Shown here: positions 26,047 to 34,514 of the stretch, one piece after another
How positions within the stretch are numbered: position 1 is the first letter of the stretch
How the letters are laid out: each line of letters begins with the position of its first letter
Assembly: GCA_046566145.1 (NCBI GenBank)
Contig: JBKHXF010000032.1
Span: 1-64,000 of the forward strand
Source: JBKHXF01 sp046566145
GTDB taxonomy: Bacteria > Actinomycetota > Nitriliruptoria > Nitriliruptorales > Nitriliruptoraceae
Length of the DNA: 64,000 nucleotides
Reading direction: 5' to 3'
The notes under the pieces: model-generated
Databases searched by the model: none
Told to the model about the DNA's origin: nothing
Seen by the model: the letters and a program-made list of their open reading frames with translations, nothing else
Translations under genes and position numbers: made by a program

Positions 26047-26133
26047 CGCCGGCGACGGCTTGACGCGTCATGAGCCGCGTCGAGGAATCAGGGCCGTCAC
26101 CTACCCGTGCAGGGACAGCTTTCAGGGGAAGAC

Positions 26134-26691
26134 ATGCGCATCCGTACCATCGCCACCGTGCTGCTCGCGATGCTGGTCTCGGTGTTCACCGCCGGGGCCG
26201 CGTCGGCGCAGGACGCCAACTACCCGCCGTCGCCGGGCGGGACCCAGGACACCCTCGTGGTGTCGTGCGAGAAGGACCAGGTCTCCGGCGGCGACGTCCA
26301 GCGTTGCACCGCCACCGGCGCCGACGCCGGCGAGCAGCTGGACGGCGCGGCGTCGGGCTCGACCGCCTTCGGGGTCGGCGTGACCGCCGCCATCCAGGCG
26401 CAGGGCGCGACCTTCTACTCCGAGACCAAGACGGCGGACGCCAACGGCGCGGCCACGTGGGAGTTCACCATCCCGACCGACATCGACGGCGCGACGGTCA
26501 CCTTCACCGTGACCCGGGCGGACGGGACGACGACCGCCGCCGACGCGTTCGTGGTCGACAACTCCCTGCCCGTCACCGGTGGCCAGTTCACCGTGGGCAT
26601 GGCGCTCGCCGCGGCGGTGCTCCTGCTCGGCGCCGCGCTGGTGCTGGTCAGCCGCCGCAAGACCCGCGAGTTCGAGGTCCTGGCCGGCTGA
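26134..26691 (+). CDS. small LPXTG-anchored surface protein
   Basis: A 185-residue protein with signal peptide MRIRTIATVLLAMLVSVFTA ending at ASA, a mature domain of about 115 residues that is beta-rich and Thr/Asp-rich (two Cys: VSCEKDQ and QRCTAT), then LPVTG, a membrane span and SRRKTREFEVLAG. This is a sortase substrate, class A or E type. Its domain resembles an Ig-like surface module. The ATG at 26134 has AGGGGAAG upstream; an in-frame GTG earlier lacks a signal-peptide start. A strong terminator follows, so it is probably transcribed alone. Confidence 0.82.
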   Translation: MRIRTIATVLLAMLVSVFTAGAASAQDANYPPSPGGTQDTLVVSCEKDQVSGGDVQRCTATGADAGEQLDGAASGSTAFGVGVTAAIQAQGATFYSETKTADANGAATWEFTIPTDIDGATVTFTVTRADGTTTAADAFVVDNSLPVTGGQFTVGMALAAAVLLLGAALVLVSRRKTREFEVLAG

Positions 26692-26710
26692 CGAGGCCGA
26701 CACCGACCGT

Positions 26711-26740
26711 CGTCGCCCCCGGCCGCTGCCGGGGGCGACG
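26711..26740 (+). terminator. terminator after the LPXTG gene
   Basis: Perfect 13-bp stem: CGTCGCCCCCGGC (26711-26723) with GCCGGGGGCGACG (26728-26740), 4-base loop. Confidence 0.8.
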
Positions 26741-26830
26741 TGCGTCCACGGTCCCCGTCTGCGACGGACGAACCTCCGAACCTCCCACGTCGGCCACCAT
26801 CCCTCCCGCCTCTCCCAGGACGCCTCTCCC

Positions 26831-27373
26831 ATGACGTCGCTCCACCGCCGGCTCCCAGTGCTGCTCCTCGTGCTCCTCGTGCTCCTCGTGGCGTGCGGGG
26901 GTCCCTCGGCCACGGGCTTCCAGTCCTGGACCGGGCTCGACCTCGTCCTGCCGGAGGGGTGGCAGGTGTTCGAGCGGCGAGACACGCTCCTCAGCGTCGC
27001 GGACGCCCCGCTCGGCGACGAGGACGGTGACGTGGGCGAGCGGACGGTCGCCGTCCAGCTCACGTACGAGCCGGGCTCGAGCGCGCAGGCCTGGCGCGAC
27101 CTCGTCACCGGCGACGGCGGCACGATCGAGGTGGACGAGCGGATCGATCTGGACGGGCTGCCCGCGACCAAGCTCGTGTTCGACTGGGTGACCAACGGGG
27201 TGCCGACGCGCGAGATGGTCGTCCTCGTCCCGTCCCGGGAGCTGGTGATGCTGTTCCAGCCGGTCCCGGTCTCCGGGCAGACGGACGCTCCGGAGGTGTT
27301 CCTCGAGCACGTCGAGGAGTTCGAGGCGATCCTCGCGTCGATCGACTTCGGTGCGCCACCCGACTCGCTCTAG
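26831..27373 (+). CDS. lipoprotein of unknown function
   Basis: A 180-residue protein with signal peptide MTSLHRRLPVLLLVLLVLLVAC and lipobox LLVAC; the Leu-Val run is encoded by a short CTCCTCGTG-type repeat. The mature part (FQSWTGLDLVLPEGWQVFERRDTLLSVAD and so on) has the look of the PsbP/DUF1795-like fold, in which a membrane-derived amphipathic 'LPEGW' segment opens the domain. No catalytic residues are apparent. Only a weak AGGA lies upstream. Ends just before the promoter of the HEAT-repeat gene. Confidence 0.75.
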   Translation: MTSLHRRLPVLLLVLLVLLVACGGPSATGFQSWTGLDLVLPEGWQVFERRDTLLSVADAPLGDEDGDVGERTVAVQLTYEPGSSAQAWRDLVTGDGGTIEVDERIDLDGLPATKLVFDWVTNGVPTREMVVLVPSRELVMLFQPVPVSGQTDAPEVFLEHVEEFEAILASIDFGAPPDSL

Positions 27374-27378
27374 CCGTC

Positions 27379-27384
27379 TACCCT
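27379..27384 (+). promoter_or_regulatory. candidate -10 element of the HEAT/HD-GYP unit
   Basis: TACCCT in GTCTACCCTCCC, 32 bases before the GTG at 27416; GGAGG at 27401-27405 is the ribosome site. Confidence 0.4.
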
Positions 27385-27415
27385 CCCCCGAGGCGGGAAC
27401 GGAGGCGGCGGTGGC

Positions 27416-29404
27416 GTGGGTCCGGTGACGGAGCGGACGCGTGCGGTCACCGAGGTGGTCCGCAGCCTCGGCATGGCCCTCTCCGCGAGCCGTCTCTTCC
27501 CGGGCGACACCCAGCAGACGGGGTTCGCGACCGCCCACCAGCGGCTCGTCGACGCGTTCGCCGTGGCACGTCGGACCGGCGCGGTCGCTGCGGAGGTCCG
27601 CCACGGGGTGCTCCTCGTGGACGGCACCGAGGTCGCCGACGGCGGAGGGAGCATCGACCGGCTCGCCGCCGCGTGCTTCGACCGCAGCGTCGAGTACCTC
27701 GAGGTGGTCGCGGTCCCGACGCCGGACGAGCTGATGTCCGCGACCGTCGCCCTGTCCGAGACCGTCGACGAGCTGGCCGACGCCGGCGGTGTGGAGGCAT
27801 CGCTCGCGCGGCGCCACGTGCGCAGCATCGTGCTGGCTCCGGTGAAGCCGGAGGGGGTCGACGACCCGGGTCTGCTGGCTGGTCTGGACCCGGCGCTGCG
27901 CGGGATGATCGACCAGGTCCGCGACCCCGCCCGCTTCATCGCGAACCTGCTCGTCGCCGGGTCCGACGCGACCGGTTCCGCCGAGGCGGCGCTGCGCCAG
28001 TTCCAGGTCGTGTACGGCGGGATGGACCGCGACCTGCGCGCCCGCTCCGGGTTCTACCGGGACGTCCACCGCATCATCGAGGAGCTGCCCGACCACGTCG
28101 CGCGCGAGCTGCTCGCCCGCATCGTCACCCGGACCCAGCACGACCCCTTCTCGCGAGAGCTGCTCGGCCAGCTCACCGACGGCGAGCTCGTCGGCGTGGT
28201 GCGGCGGCTGTCGAGCGGTGGGGGGCCCGACGCGGTCGACCTCGCCCGGCGTCTGACGCAGATCCTGGGTGACCGGGAGGGGATCGTCGGGCTCGTCGAG
28301 CTCGAGCTCGGTGACGCCGACGCCGACCCCGACCTCGACGCCGTCGTCGGTGCGGGGCTGCGCCGGTCCGGCATGGCGCTGAGCCGTGCGGCCGAGGACA
28401 CCCGCATCCGCGACACGCTGGCGGACGCCGCCGCGGCGGCCCTCCTCGACGCGTCGTCGAGGGACTCCGCCGAGCTGCGCGACGGTTGGCCCGTGACCCT
28501 CGAGCAGCTGACCGTGGTGGCGCTCGACGCGCTGCGGGACTACCTACGGGTCGAGCGGGACCTCGACGCCCTCGGGGCCGTGCTCCAGCGGTGGGTGGTG
28601 GAACTCCGGACGCGCCTGACGGCAGGGGATGCGGCTGGGGTCGACCGGCTCGACCGCCTCGTCGCGGAGGTCGAGGTCGACGCGGCCGGCGACCCGCCTC
28701 GAGCGGCGAGGTTCGCGGAGGCGCGCGCCGGCATCGTCGACGACGAGGTCGTCGCGGCCCTCCTCGACCCCGCGGCCGACGAGGTCGAGCAGCAGCGAGC
28801 TCGTCGGCTGCTCGCCCGTTTCGAGGTGTCGGCGCTGCGGAGCGCGCTCGACCGGCTCGCGGTCGAGGAGCGGCCCGGCGTGCGGGCGCAGCTCGTGGCC
28901 CTGGCCTCCGAGCTCGCCTCGGGGCACGTCAGCGAGGTCACGGACCGCACCGGTGACCCCCGGTGGTACGTGGTGCGGAACCTCGTGACGATCCTGGGGC
29001 GCACGCCCGACCCGCAGGCGGTCACGGCGCTGGTCGCGCTCGTCCGGCACCCGGAACCGCAGGTCCGACGCGAGCTCGTCCGTGCGCTCGTCTCCGCGGC
29101 CGGGAGCGACGCGGTCACCCACGTGCGGGCGCTCGCCGGGGACCGGGACCCCGACGTCCGTCGGGCCGCCATCGACGCCCTCGCCGGGCTCGCCACCGTC
29201 GGCGCCGCGCACGCCCTCGCGGACGTCGTCCGTCGGGGCGAGGACGCGGACGCTCGCCGTGCCATCGACATGCTGGCCTCCCACCCCAGCGCTGCGGCCG
29301 GCGAGCTGCTCGCGGAGCTCGGATCGCGGCGGGCCGCCGCCCGGTTGTCCAGCCATCTGCGGCGCGCGGCGAAGCGCGCCGCGAAGGAGCACCGACCCTC
29401 GTGA
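27416..29404 (+). CDS. HEAT-repeat protein paired with an HD-GYP phosphodiesterase
   Basis: A 662-residue cytoplasmic protein. The first 150 residues match in pattern the N-terminal domain of the next gene's product (VVRSLGMALSASRLFPGDTQ against VRALLRGLSSATQLHSLYPS; VRHGVLLVDGTEV against TRHSLYLGDALLA). Residues about 160-480 are helical. The C-terminal 170 residues are HEAT/PBS-lyase type repeats (VTALVALVRHPEPQVRRELVRALV, VRALAGDRDPDVRRAAIDALAGLA). The last 20 residues are basic. It probably scaffolds or tunes the phosphodiesterase, whose gene overlaps by 4 bases. The GTG at 27416 is preferred over 27425 because of the GGAGG spacing. Confidence 0.75.
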   Translation: MGPVTERTRAVTEVVRSLGMALSASRLFPGDTQQTGFATAHQRLVDAFAVARRTGAVAAEVRHGVLLVDGTEVADGGGSIDRLAAACFDRSVEYLEVVAVPTPDELMSATVALSETVDELADAGGVEASLARRHVRSIVLAPVKPEGVDDPGLLAGLDPALRGMIDQVRDPARFIANLLVAGSDATGSAEAALRQFQVVYGGMDRDLRARSGFYRDVHRIIEELPDHVARELLARIVTRTQHDPFSRELLGQLTDGELVGVVRRLSSGGGPDAVDLARRLTQILGDREGIVGLVELELGDADADPDLDAVVGAGLRRSGMALSRAAEDTRIRDTLADAAAAALLDASSRDSAELRDGWPVTLEQLTVVALDALRDYLRVERDLDALGAVLQRWVVELRTRLTAGDAAGVDRLDRLVAEVEVDAAGDPPRAARFAEARAGIVDDEVVAALLDPAADEVEQQRARRLLARFEVSALRSALDRLAVEERPGVRAQLVALASELASGHVSEVTDRTGDPRWYVVRNLVTILGRTPDPQAVTALVALVRHPEPQVRRELVRALVSAAGSDAVTHVRALAGDRDPDVRRAAIDALAGLATVGAAHALADVVRRGEDADARRAIDMLASHPSAAAGELLAELGSRRAAARLSSHLRRAAKRAAKEHRPS

Positions 29405-30942
29405 GCGCCCCCTCGCCCCGTGCCCTCGCGGCCGTCCGCGCCCTGCTGCGGGGGCTCTCGTCGGCGACCCAGCTCCACTCCCTGTACCCGTCGGGCCACC
29501 CCAACCGCGTCGGCGTGGTGCGCGACGTCGTGGAGCACGCGCGCGCGCTCGAGGCGGCCACGGTCGAGGATCCGGTCGTCTTCGTGACCCGCCACAGCCT
29601 CTACCTCGGCGATGCGCTGCTGGCGCGCGAGTCGCTGTCGCTGTTCCGCCTCGTGCAGCGCTTCGAGGCCGTCGGGGTGAGCGCGCTCGAGCTCTCGCCG
29701 GGGGTCAGCGAGCCCGACGTCCACGCGCTGGTCGAGGTGCTCGTCGGCGACCGCAGCCTGACCCCGCAGCTCGGCGCCATCCACCTCAACCGGTTGCAGC
29801 CCAACGTCGGCGGGCCGGTCATCGAGGACCTCGACCTCAGCGAGCTGCAGCGGGCCTACGGGCTCGGTCTCGAGATCATCCGCGAGTCGGCCGTCGCCGT
29901 GGCGACCGGCGGACAGGTCGACCTCGACGCGGCGAGCGAGGTCGTCGGCAACCTGGCCGACCAGGTCGCCCAGGACCCGGCCAACGCGCTGCTGCTGACG
30001 ACCGTGAAGTCCTACGACGAGTACACCTACTACCACATGGTCAACGTGTGCCTGCTGTCCATCGCGGTGGCCCAGGCGATCGGCCTCCACCGGGACCAGG
30101 TCACCACGCTGGGGCTCGGGGCGCTGCTGCACGACGTCGGCAAGGTGAACATGCCCGAGGACGTGCTCTTCCACGTCGGGAAGCTCACCGAGGAGCAGTG
30201 GCGGATCGTGCAGAAGCACCCGGTCGACGGGGCGGGGCTCGTCTTCCGCACCGGGGAGGACCTGTACCACCCCGCCGCGGCGGTCGTGCTCGAGCACCAC
30301 GCCGCCTACGACCTCGGCGGGTACCCGTCCCTGACCCACCGGCACCACCCCTCGCTGCCGGCGCGGCTCGTCAGCGTCGCCGACTGCTTCGACGCGGTGA
30401 CGTCGAAGCGGGCCTACCGCTCACCCGCCGAGCGACGTGAGGCGCTCGGCATCCTGCAGTCCGGTTCGGGCAGCGGGTTCGATCCCCGCTTCGTGCGGGT
30501 CTTCACGGCGATGCTGGGCCTGTTCCCGATCGGCTCGCTGGTCGAGCTGGACACGGGCGAGGTCGGCATCGTGGTCCGCAACGACGAGGAACGGCTGTCC
30601 CGGCCCACCGTGCTGGTCGTGCTCGACGCCGCCGGCGCGCCCGCCGAGCCCCAGGAGCGCGACCTCCGCGTCGAGCGGGACGGCCAGCCGGTCTGGACGG
30701 TCCGACGCACCCTCGACCCTGACCGGCTCGGGATCGACATCGTCGGGTACCTCACGGGCGGCGACCTCGAGGCGCAGGCGGACCTGACACCCATCGGCCT
30801 CGTGCACGAGCCGAGCCACGGTGAGGTGCTGCCGGAGGGCTACGTCGACACCCACAACGAGCCCGGCGCCCACGACCACGAGCACCTGCCCGAGGGTGGT
30901 CGGTACGACCCGGACGTCATGCCCCCGCTGCGCGAAAGCTGA
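29401..30942 (+). CDS. HD-GYP domain c-di-GMP phosphodiesterase
   Basis: A 513-residue protein that probably degrades cyclic di-GMP. Residues 1-150 are a domain shared with the upstream HEAT protein and contain YPSGHPN. The HD-GYP domain spans about 195-375, with the catalytic HD at 244-245 (LLHDVGKVNMP), further metal ligands in the KHP and EHH segments, the GYP at 307-309 (LGGYPS) and DAVTSKRAYR. All signature residues are intact. A C-terminal beta domain (about 380-470, GSLVELDTGEVGIVV) and a His/Asp-rich tail follow. No membrane span is seen, so it is cytoplasmic. Confidence 0.92.
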   Translation: MSAPSPRALAAVRALLRGLSSATQLHSLYPSGHPNRVGVVRDVVEHARALEAATVEDPVVFVTRHSLYLGDALLARESLSLFRLVQRFEAVGVSALELSPGVSEPDVHALVEVLVGDRSLTPQLGAIHLNRLQPNVGGPVIEDLDLSELQRAYGLGLEIIRESAVAVATGGQVDLDAASEVVGNLADQVAQDPANALLLTTVKSYDEYTYYHMVNVCLLSIAVAQAIGLHRDQVTTLGLGALLHDVGKVNMPEDVLFHVGKLTEEQWRIVQKHPVDGAGLVFRTGEDLYHPAAAVVLEHHAAYDLGGYPSLTHRHHPSLPARLVSVADCFDAVTSKRAYRSPAERREALGILQSGSGSGFDPRFVRVFTAMLGLFPIGSLVELDTGEVGIVVRNDEERLSRPTVLVVLDAAGAPAEPQERDLRVERDGQPVWTVRRTLDPDRLGIDIVGYLTGGDLEAQADLTPIGLVHEPSHGEVLPEGYVDTHNEPGAHDHEHLPEGGRYDPDVMPPLRES

Positions 30943-30966
30943 GCCTCCGTGGCCGGCCGTCAGCCC

Positions 30967-31644
30967 TCACCCGATGGTCAGCGTCGGCAGGGAGCCGGTC
31001 CGGCCATTGCGCTCCGCCCGGTACCAGCTGGTGCCGCGGACGACCGCCGGCGTCGTGATGCCGTCACCGTCCCAGTCGCTCAGCAGCGACACGTCGCTCG
31101 TGCTGCCGAAGGGCGTCGCGACGTCCGCGTACCCCGTGGAGAGCGAGGTGCGGAAGTACCAGGTGTTCCCGACTCGGACCGCGGGACCTTCTCCGGCTCG
31201 GGACGTGTCCGCACGCCCAACGCCGATCGGTGCGTTCCACGGACCGAACGCGAAGGCGTGGTCGGCGTTCCCGCCGCCGAGAGCGTCGCGCAGGTACCAC
31301 CGGTTGCCGTGGACCATGCCGGGTGTGGTCTTGCCGTCGCCGTTCCAGTCGCCGACGACCGGGACCCATCCGACCCGCCCGTAGACGAAGCTCCACGAGG
31401 CGACGGCCCGCGACGCCAGCGCGTCGTCGGCGAGGTACCAGCGGTTCCCGTCCACGACACCGATGCCGTCCTGGCCATCGCCGTCCCAGTCTCCCGTGAC
31501 GGGCTTCCAGCCCGGCCGGCCGAAGGTGACGCTGACGTCGGGTGGCCCTGCGCCATCCAGGTCGAGGTGGAACGTGGCGGTACGGATGTCGTGGTAGCCG
31601 ACCTCGACGGCGCCGTCGCCGTCCCAGTCACCTGCGATCGGGGT
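30967..31644 (-). repeat. FG-GAP-like tail of the CAP protein (5 repeats)
   Basis: Repeats begin at TPIAGDWDGDG, KPVTGDWDGDG, VPVVGDWNGDG, PIGVGRAD (degenerate) and SLLSDWDGDG. Each is about 45 residues and most end in an FGR/YGR-type turn. DxDxDG is a likely calcium site. Confidence 0.85.
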
Positions 31645-32148
31645 CATGCGTCGGTAGTCCGGCGCCGAGGTCGTCGCGCTCTGGGTGGCGACCTCGGGCT
31701 TGCGGAAGACCTCGACGACCCAGAAGCGGCCGCCGGAGCTGACGACGCCGACGCCGATCTCGGTCACCCGACCGTCGAGGATGTTCGCACGGTGCCCCGT
31801 CGAGGACATGAAGGCGGAGTGCAGCGACGAGACCGAGCCACCCACTCCGACGTTCTCGCTCAGCACGACCCAGTTGCTGACGTCGGACGCCAGGTCCGGG
31901 TTGTGGTGCAGCCGGTTCTCGGACGCCATGACGCGGGCGTGGTCGACCGCGACGCGGTTGAGGTCGCGTCGCGGGGCCAGCGCACCTGCACCGTTGGCAG
32001 CGCGATCGCGGTTGATGAGCTCGACGAACTGGGTCGCCGGGTCGGTGCTCGCCTGGGCGGTGTGTGCGGTCAGGGGCACGAGGACCGCGGCCAGGAGGAA
32101 CGCGACCAGGATGCTCGCGGGGCGTTCCAGCGCACGACTGGACAGCAT
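30967..32148 (-). CDS. secreted CAP-domain protein with five-repeat FG-GAP-like tail
   Basis: A 393-residue protein. The ATG at 32148 has GGAG 9 bases upstream and gives signal peptide MLSSRALERPASILVAFLLA ending at AQAS. The CAP/SCP domain (residues about 37-150) shows INRDRAANG, HARVMASENRLHHNP, LSENVG and STGHRANIL, as in bacterial YkwD-like proteins, whose function is poorly known. Residues 169-393 form five repeats of about 45 residues with DWDGDG motifs. It stands alone on the minus strand and converges on the HD-GYP gene. Confidence 0.88.
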   Translation of the reverse strand: MLSSRALERPASILVAFLLAAVLVPLTAHTAQASTDPATQFVELINRDRAANGAGALAPRRDLNRVAVDHARVMASENRLHHNPDLASDVSNWVVLSENVGVGGSVSSLHSAFMSSTGHRANILDGRVTEIGVGVVSSGGRFWVVEVFRKPEVATQSATTSAPDYRRMTPIAGDWDGDGAVEVGYHDIRTATFHLDLDGAGPPDVSVTFGRPGWKPVTGDWDGDGQDGIGVVDGNRWYLADDALASRAVASWSFVYGRVGWVPVVGDWNGDGKTTPGMVHGNRWYLRDALGGGNADHAFAFGPWNAPIGVGRADTSRAGEGPAVRVGNTWYFRTSLSTGYADVATPFGSTSDVSLLSDWDGDGITTPAVVRGTSWYRAERNGRTGSLPTLTIG

Positions 32149-32321
32149 GATCGAGACTCCACGTGTCTGGACGGAGCCTCGTCGCCCGGCTCTCCTTCGG
32201 TAGCTCGGCCACCTCCCTGCGTGGGGAGGTCCGGAGCGTTGCGGACCGGTCTCGCGACCGGGGTGCCTTGTTCGGGAGAAGCTCCATCGGGGTCCTCCCA
32301 TCCTTCGGCTCCGACCCCGCC

Positions 32322-32351
32322 CGACTTGAGGACCTGACGGACGGCTACCTT
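32322..32351 (+). promoter_or_regulatory. CCGACTTGAGG element and -10 candidate upstream of ugd
   Basis: CCGACTTGAGG (32322-32332) is the exact reverse complement of part of the palindrome at 35696-35733. TACCTT (32346-32351) is a -10 candidate 70 bases before ugd. The 272-base gap between the CAP gene and ugd holds no gene. Confidence 0.4.
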
Positions 32352-32420
32352 GTCCCGCGCACGCCGTGCGCGTCAGGCCACGGATCCCACGGAACCCCTC
32401 ACCTCGCCCCGGAGGAACAG

Positions 32421-33752
32421 GTGCGCATCGCCGTCATCGGAGTCGGACACGTCGGTCTCGTGACCGCTGGCGCCCTCACCAGGTGGGGGCACGAGGTCGT
32501 CGGTATGGACGACGACGCCCGGAAGATCGAGGTGCTCGGGTCGGGCTCCGTGCCGTTCTACGAGCCCGGCCTCGACGAGCTCATCGAGGAGGGGCGCGCG
32601 TCCGGCCGCCTGTCCTTCACGACCGACGTCACCGCCGCGCTCGACGGCGCCGAGGTCGCGTTCGTGTGCGTCGGCACGCCGCCCCTGCCCGGCGGGGGAC
32701 CGAACCTCTCCTACGTCGAGGCCGTCGGCCGGAACGTGGCGAAGCACGCCACCGGGGACATCGTCCTGGTCGAGAAGTCGACCGTCCCGGCGAACACCGG
32801 CCGGCGCCTCACCCAGGTCATCGCGCGCGAGCTCGAGGCCAGCGGCCGCGAGGTCCGCATCGCCGTGGCATCGAACCCGGAGTTCCTCCGCGAGGGTGAG
32901 GCCGTCGCCGACACGCTCCACCCCGATCGCATCGTCTACGGGACGAGCGAGGAGTGGGCGCGCGACCGCCTTCGCCGGGTCTACGCGCCTGTCGTCGAGG
33001 AGGACGGGACGCCCGTCGTCGAGACCGACGTGCCGACGGCCGAGCTCATCAAGCACGCCTCGAACGCGTTCCTCGCCACGCGCATCAGCTTCATCAACGC
33101 GGTCGCCAACGTGTGCGAACGCGTCGGTGCCGACGTCGAGACCGTCGCCCTGGGCATGGGCCACGACGCGCGCATCGGGCACCAGTTCCTGCGCGCCGGC
33201 CTGGGCTACGGCGGGTCCTGCTTCCCCAAGGACGTCGACGCCTTCGTGCACCTGTCGCGGCAGGTCGGCTACGAGTTCACCATGCTCGAGGAGGTCCGAC
33301 GGATCAACGTCGGGCAGCGGGACCTCGTCCTGCGCAAGCTCGAGGACGAGCTCTGGCACCTCGACCAGAAGGTCGTGACGTTGCTCGGTGCTGCGTTCAA
33401 GCCCGGTACCGACGACCTGCGCGAGTCGCCCGCCATCCACCTCGCGAAGATGCTGCTCGAGCGGGGTGCGAGGGTCCGCATCTACGACCCGGTCGCCCTC
33501 GACGCGGTGGCGCGTGAGCTCCCCGAGGCGGAACGCTTCACCGACCCGTACGAGGCCTGCCGCGACGCGCATGCCGCGGTCGTGTGTACGGAGTGGGACG
33601 AGGTCCGCTCCATGGACGCGTCCAAGCTCGCGGAGGCGCTCGCGTACCCGATCGTGGTGGATGGCCGCAACGCGCTCGATCCGGAGGCCATGGTCGCTGC
33701 CGGTCTCCACTACCACGCGATCGGTCGGGGGAGCCTGGGCCGCCCGGGCTGA
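32421..33752 (+). CDS. ugd: UDP-glucose/GDP-mannose 6-dehydrogenase family protein
   Basis: NAD-dependent four-electron oxidation of a nucleotide sugar to the uronic acid, most likely UDP-glucose to UDP-glucuronate. In this 443-residue protein the N-terminal Rossmann motif is GVGHVGLVTA (slightly altered from GxGYVG), followed by the substrate region FVCVGTPP, EKSTVPANTG and SNPEFLREGEA. The catalytic cysteine is in GYGGSCFPKD, and the C-terminal domain has LGAAFKPGTDDLRESPA. GGAGGAA lies just before the GTG. It sits at the left edge of the surface-glycan region and probably supplies an acidic sugar for it. A strong bidirectional hairpin follows. Confidence 0.93.
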   Translation: MRIAVIGVGHVGLVTAGALTRWGHEVVGMDDDARKIEVLGSGSVPFYEPGLDELIEEGRASGRLSFTTDVTAALDGAEVAFVCVGTPPLPGGGPNLSYVEAVGRNVAKHATGDIVLVEKSTVPANTGRRLTQVIARELEASGREVRIAVASNPEFLREGEAVADTLHPDRIVYGTSEEWARDRLRRVYAPVVEEDGTPVVETDVPTAELIKHASNAFLATRISFINAVANVCERVGADVETVALGMGHDARIGHQFLRAGLGYGGSCFPKDVDAFVHLSRQVGYEFTMLEEVRRINVGQRDLVLRKLEDELWHLDQKVVTLLGAAFKPGTDDLRESPAIHLAKMLLERGARVRIYDPVALDAVARELPEAERFTDPYEACRDAHAAVVCTEWDEVRSMDASKLAEALAYPIVVDGRNALDPEAMVAAGLHYHAIGRGSLGRPG

Positions 33753-33771
33753 CCCGCGAGATCTCACCCAC

Positions 33772-33803
33772 CGCCGCCGCCGCCGGGAACGGCGGCGGCG
33801 GCG
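33772..33803. terminator. bidirectional terminator between ugd and the PGRP amidase
   Basis: CGCCGCCGCCGCC (33772-33784) pairs with GGCGGCGGCGGCG (33791-33803) around GGGAAC. It lies in the 69-base gap between convergent genes. Confidence 0.75.
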
Positions 33804-33821
33804 TGTCCGGGCGTGCACGGC

Positions 33822-34514
33822 TCAGCCGGGCCAGCGGTCCCCGGGGTCGGTCGGACGGAGCACGACCGTCTGCTCGGCTGGCCCATCGGTGAAGGTGTTG
33901 CGCAGGTGCCAGGCGGTGCCGCGGACCACGGCGATCCCGCTACGCCCGTCGCCATCCCAGTCGCCCGCGCGCACGACGTCGCCGGCCGCGCCGTAACGGA
34001 CGACCCGGTCGGCGACGCCGGTCGAGTTCGTGTCCCTCAGGTAGGCCGAGTTGCCGATGCGAACACCCGGACCGTCGACGCCGTCGCCGTCCCAGTCACC
34101 GGTGAGCATCGGGTCACCGCTCCTGCCGTACTGGAAGGAGATGTCCGCGACGTCCCCGGCCGGCAGCGTCTTCAGGTACCAGGTGTTGCCGACCCTGGCC
34201 GCCGGGCCGTCTGAGACCATCGTCGCGGACCACCGGCCCGCGAAGAACTCGTAGCCGGGGCGCCCGAACTTGAACTGCCTGTCGGCGATGCCCGCCGAGT
34301 TGCTGTTGCGGACGTACCACGTGTTGCCGCGCACCACGGCGAGCGTGTCGACGCCGTCGCCGTCCCAATCGCCAACGACGGGGATGTCACCGCGCGACCC
34401 GTAGCGGAAGGCGAGCTCCTCGGCGTTCGGTGAGGTCCCGAGCCGGAGCCGGACCTCGCCGTCGCGGAACCACCCCGGGGACTCGGGGAGTCCTGGGGCC
34501 CAGACCCCGGTGAT
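33822..34514 (-). repeat. FG-GAP-like tail of the PGRP amidase (5 repeats)
   Basis: Repeats begin at ITGVWAPG (which lacks the Asp motif), IPVVGDWDGDG, EFFAGRWS (degenerate), PMLTGDWDGDG and VVRAGDWDGDG, with GNTWYVRN and GNTWYLKT type strands between. Confidence 0.85.

Noticed and set aside
26047..26133. Possible c-di-GMP or c-di-AMP riboswitch in the LPXTG leader
   Set aside because: The hairpin and GACGC segment suggested it, but the conserved core bases of the GEMM and ydaO-type aptamers are not present.
33771..33803. CCG/CGG microsatellite
   Set aside because: The two runs are complementary and lie between convergent genes, which is better explained as a terminator stem.
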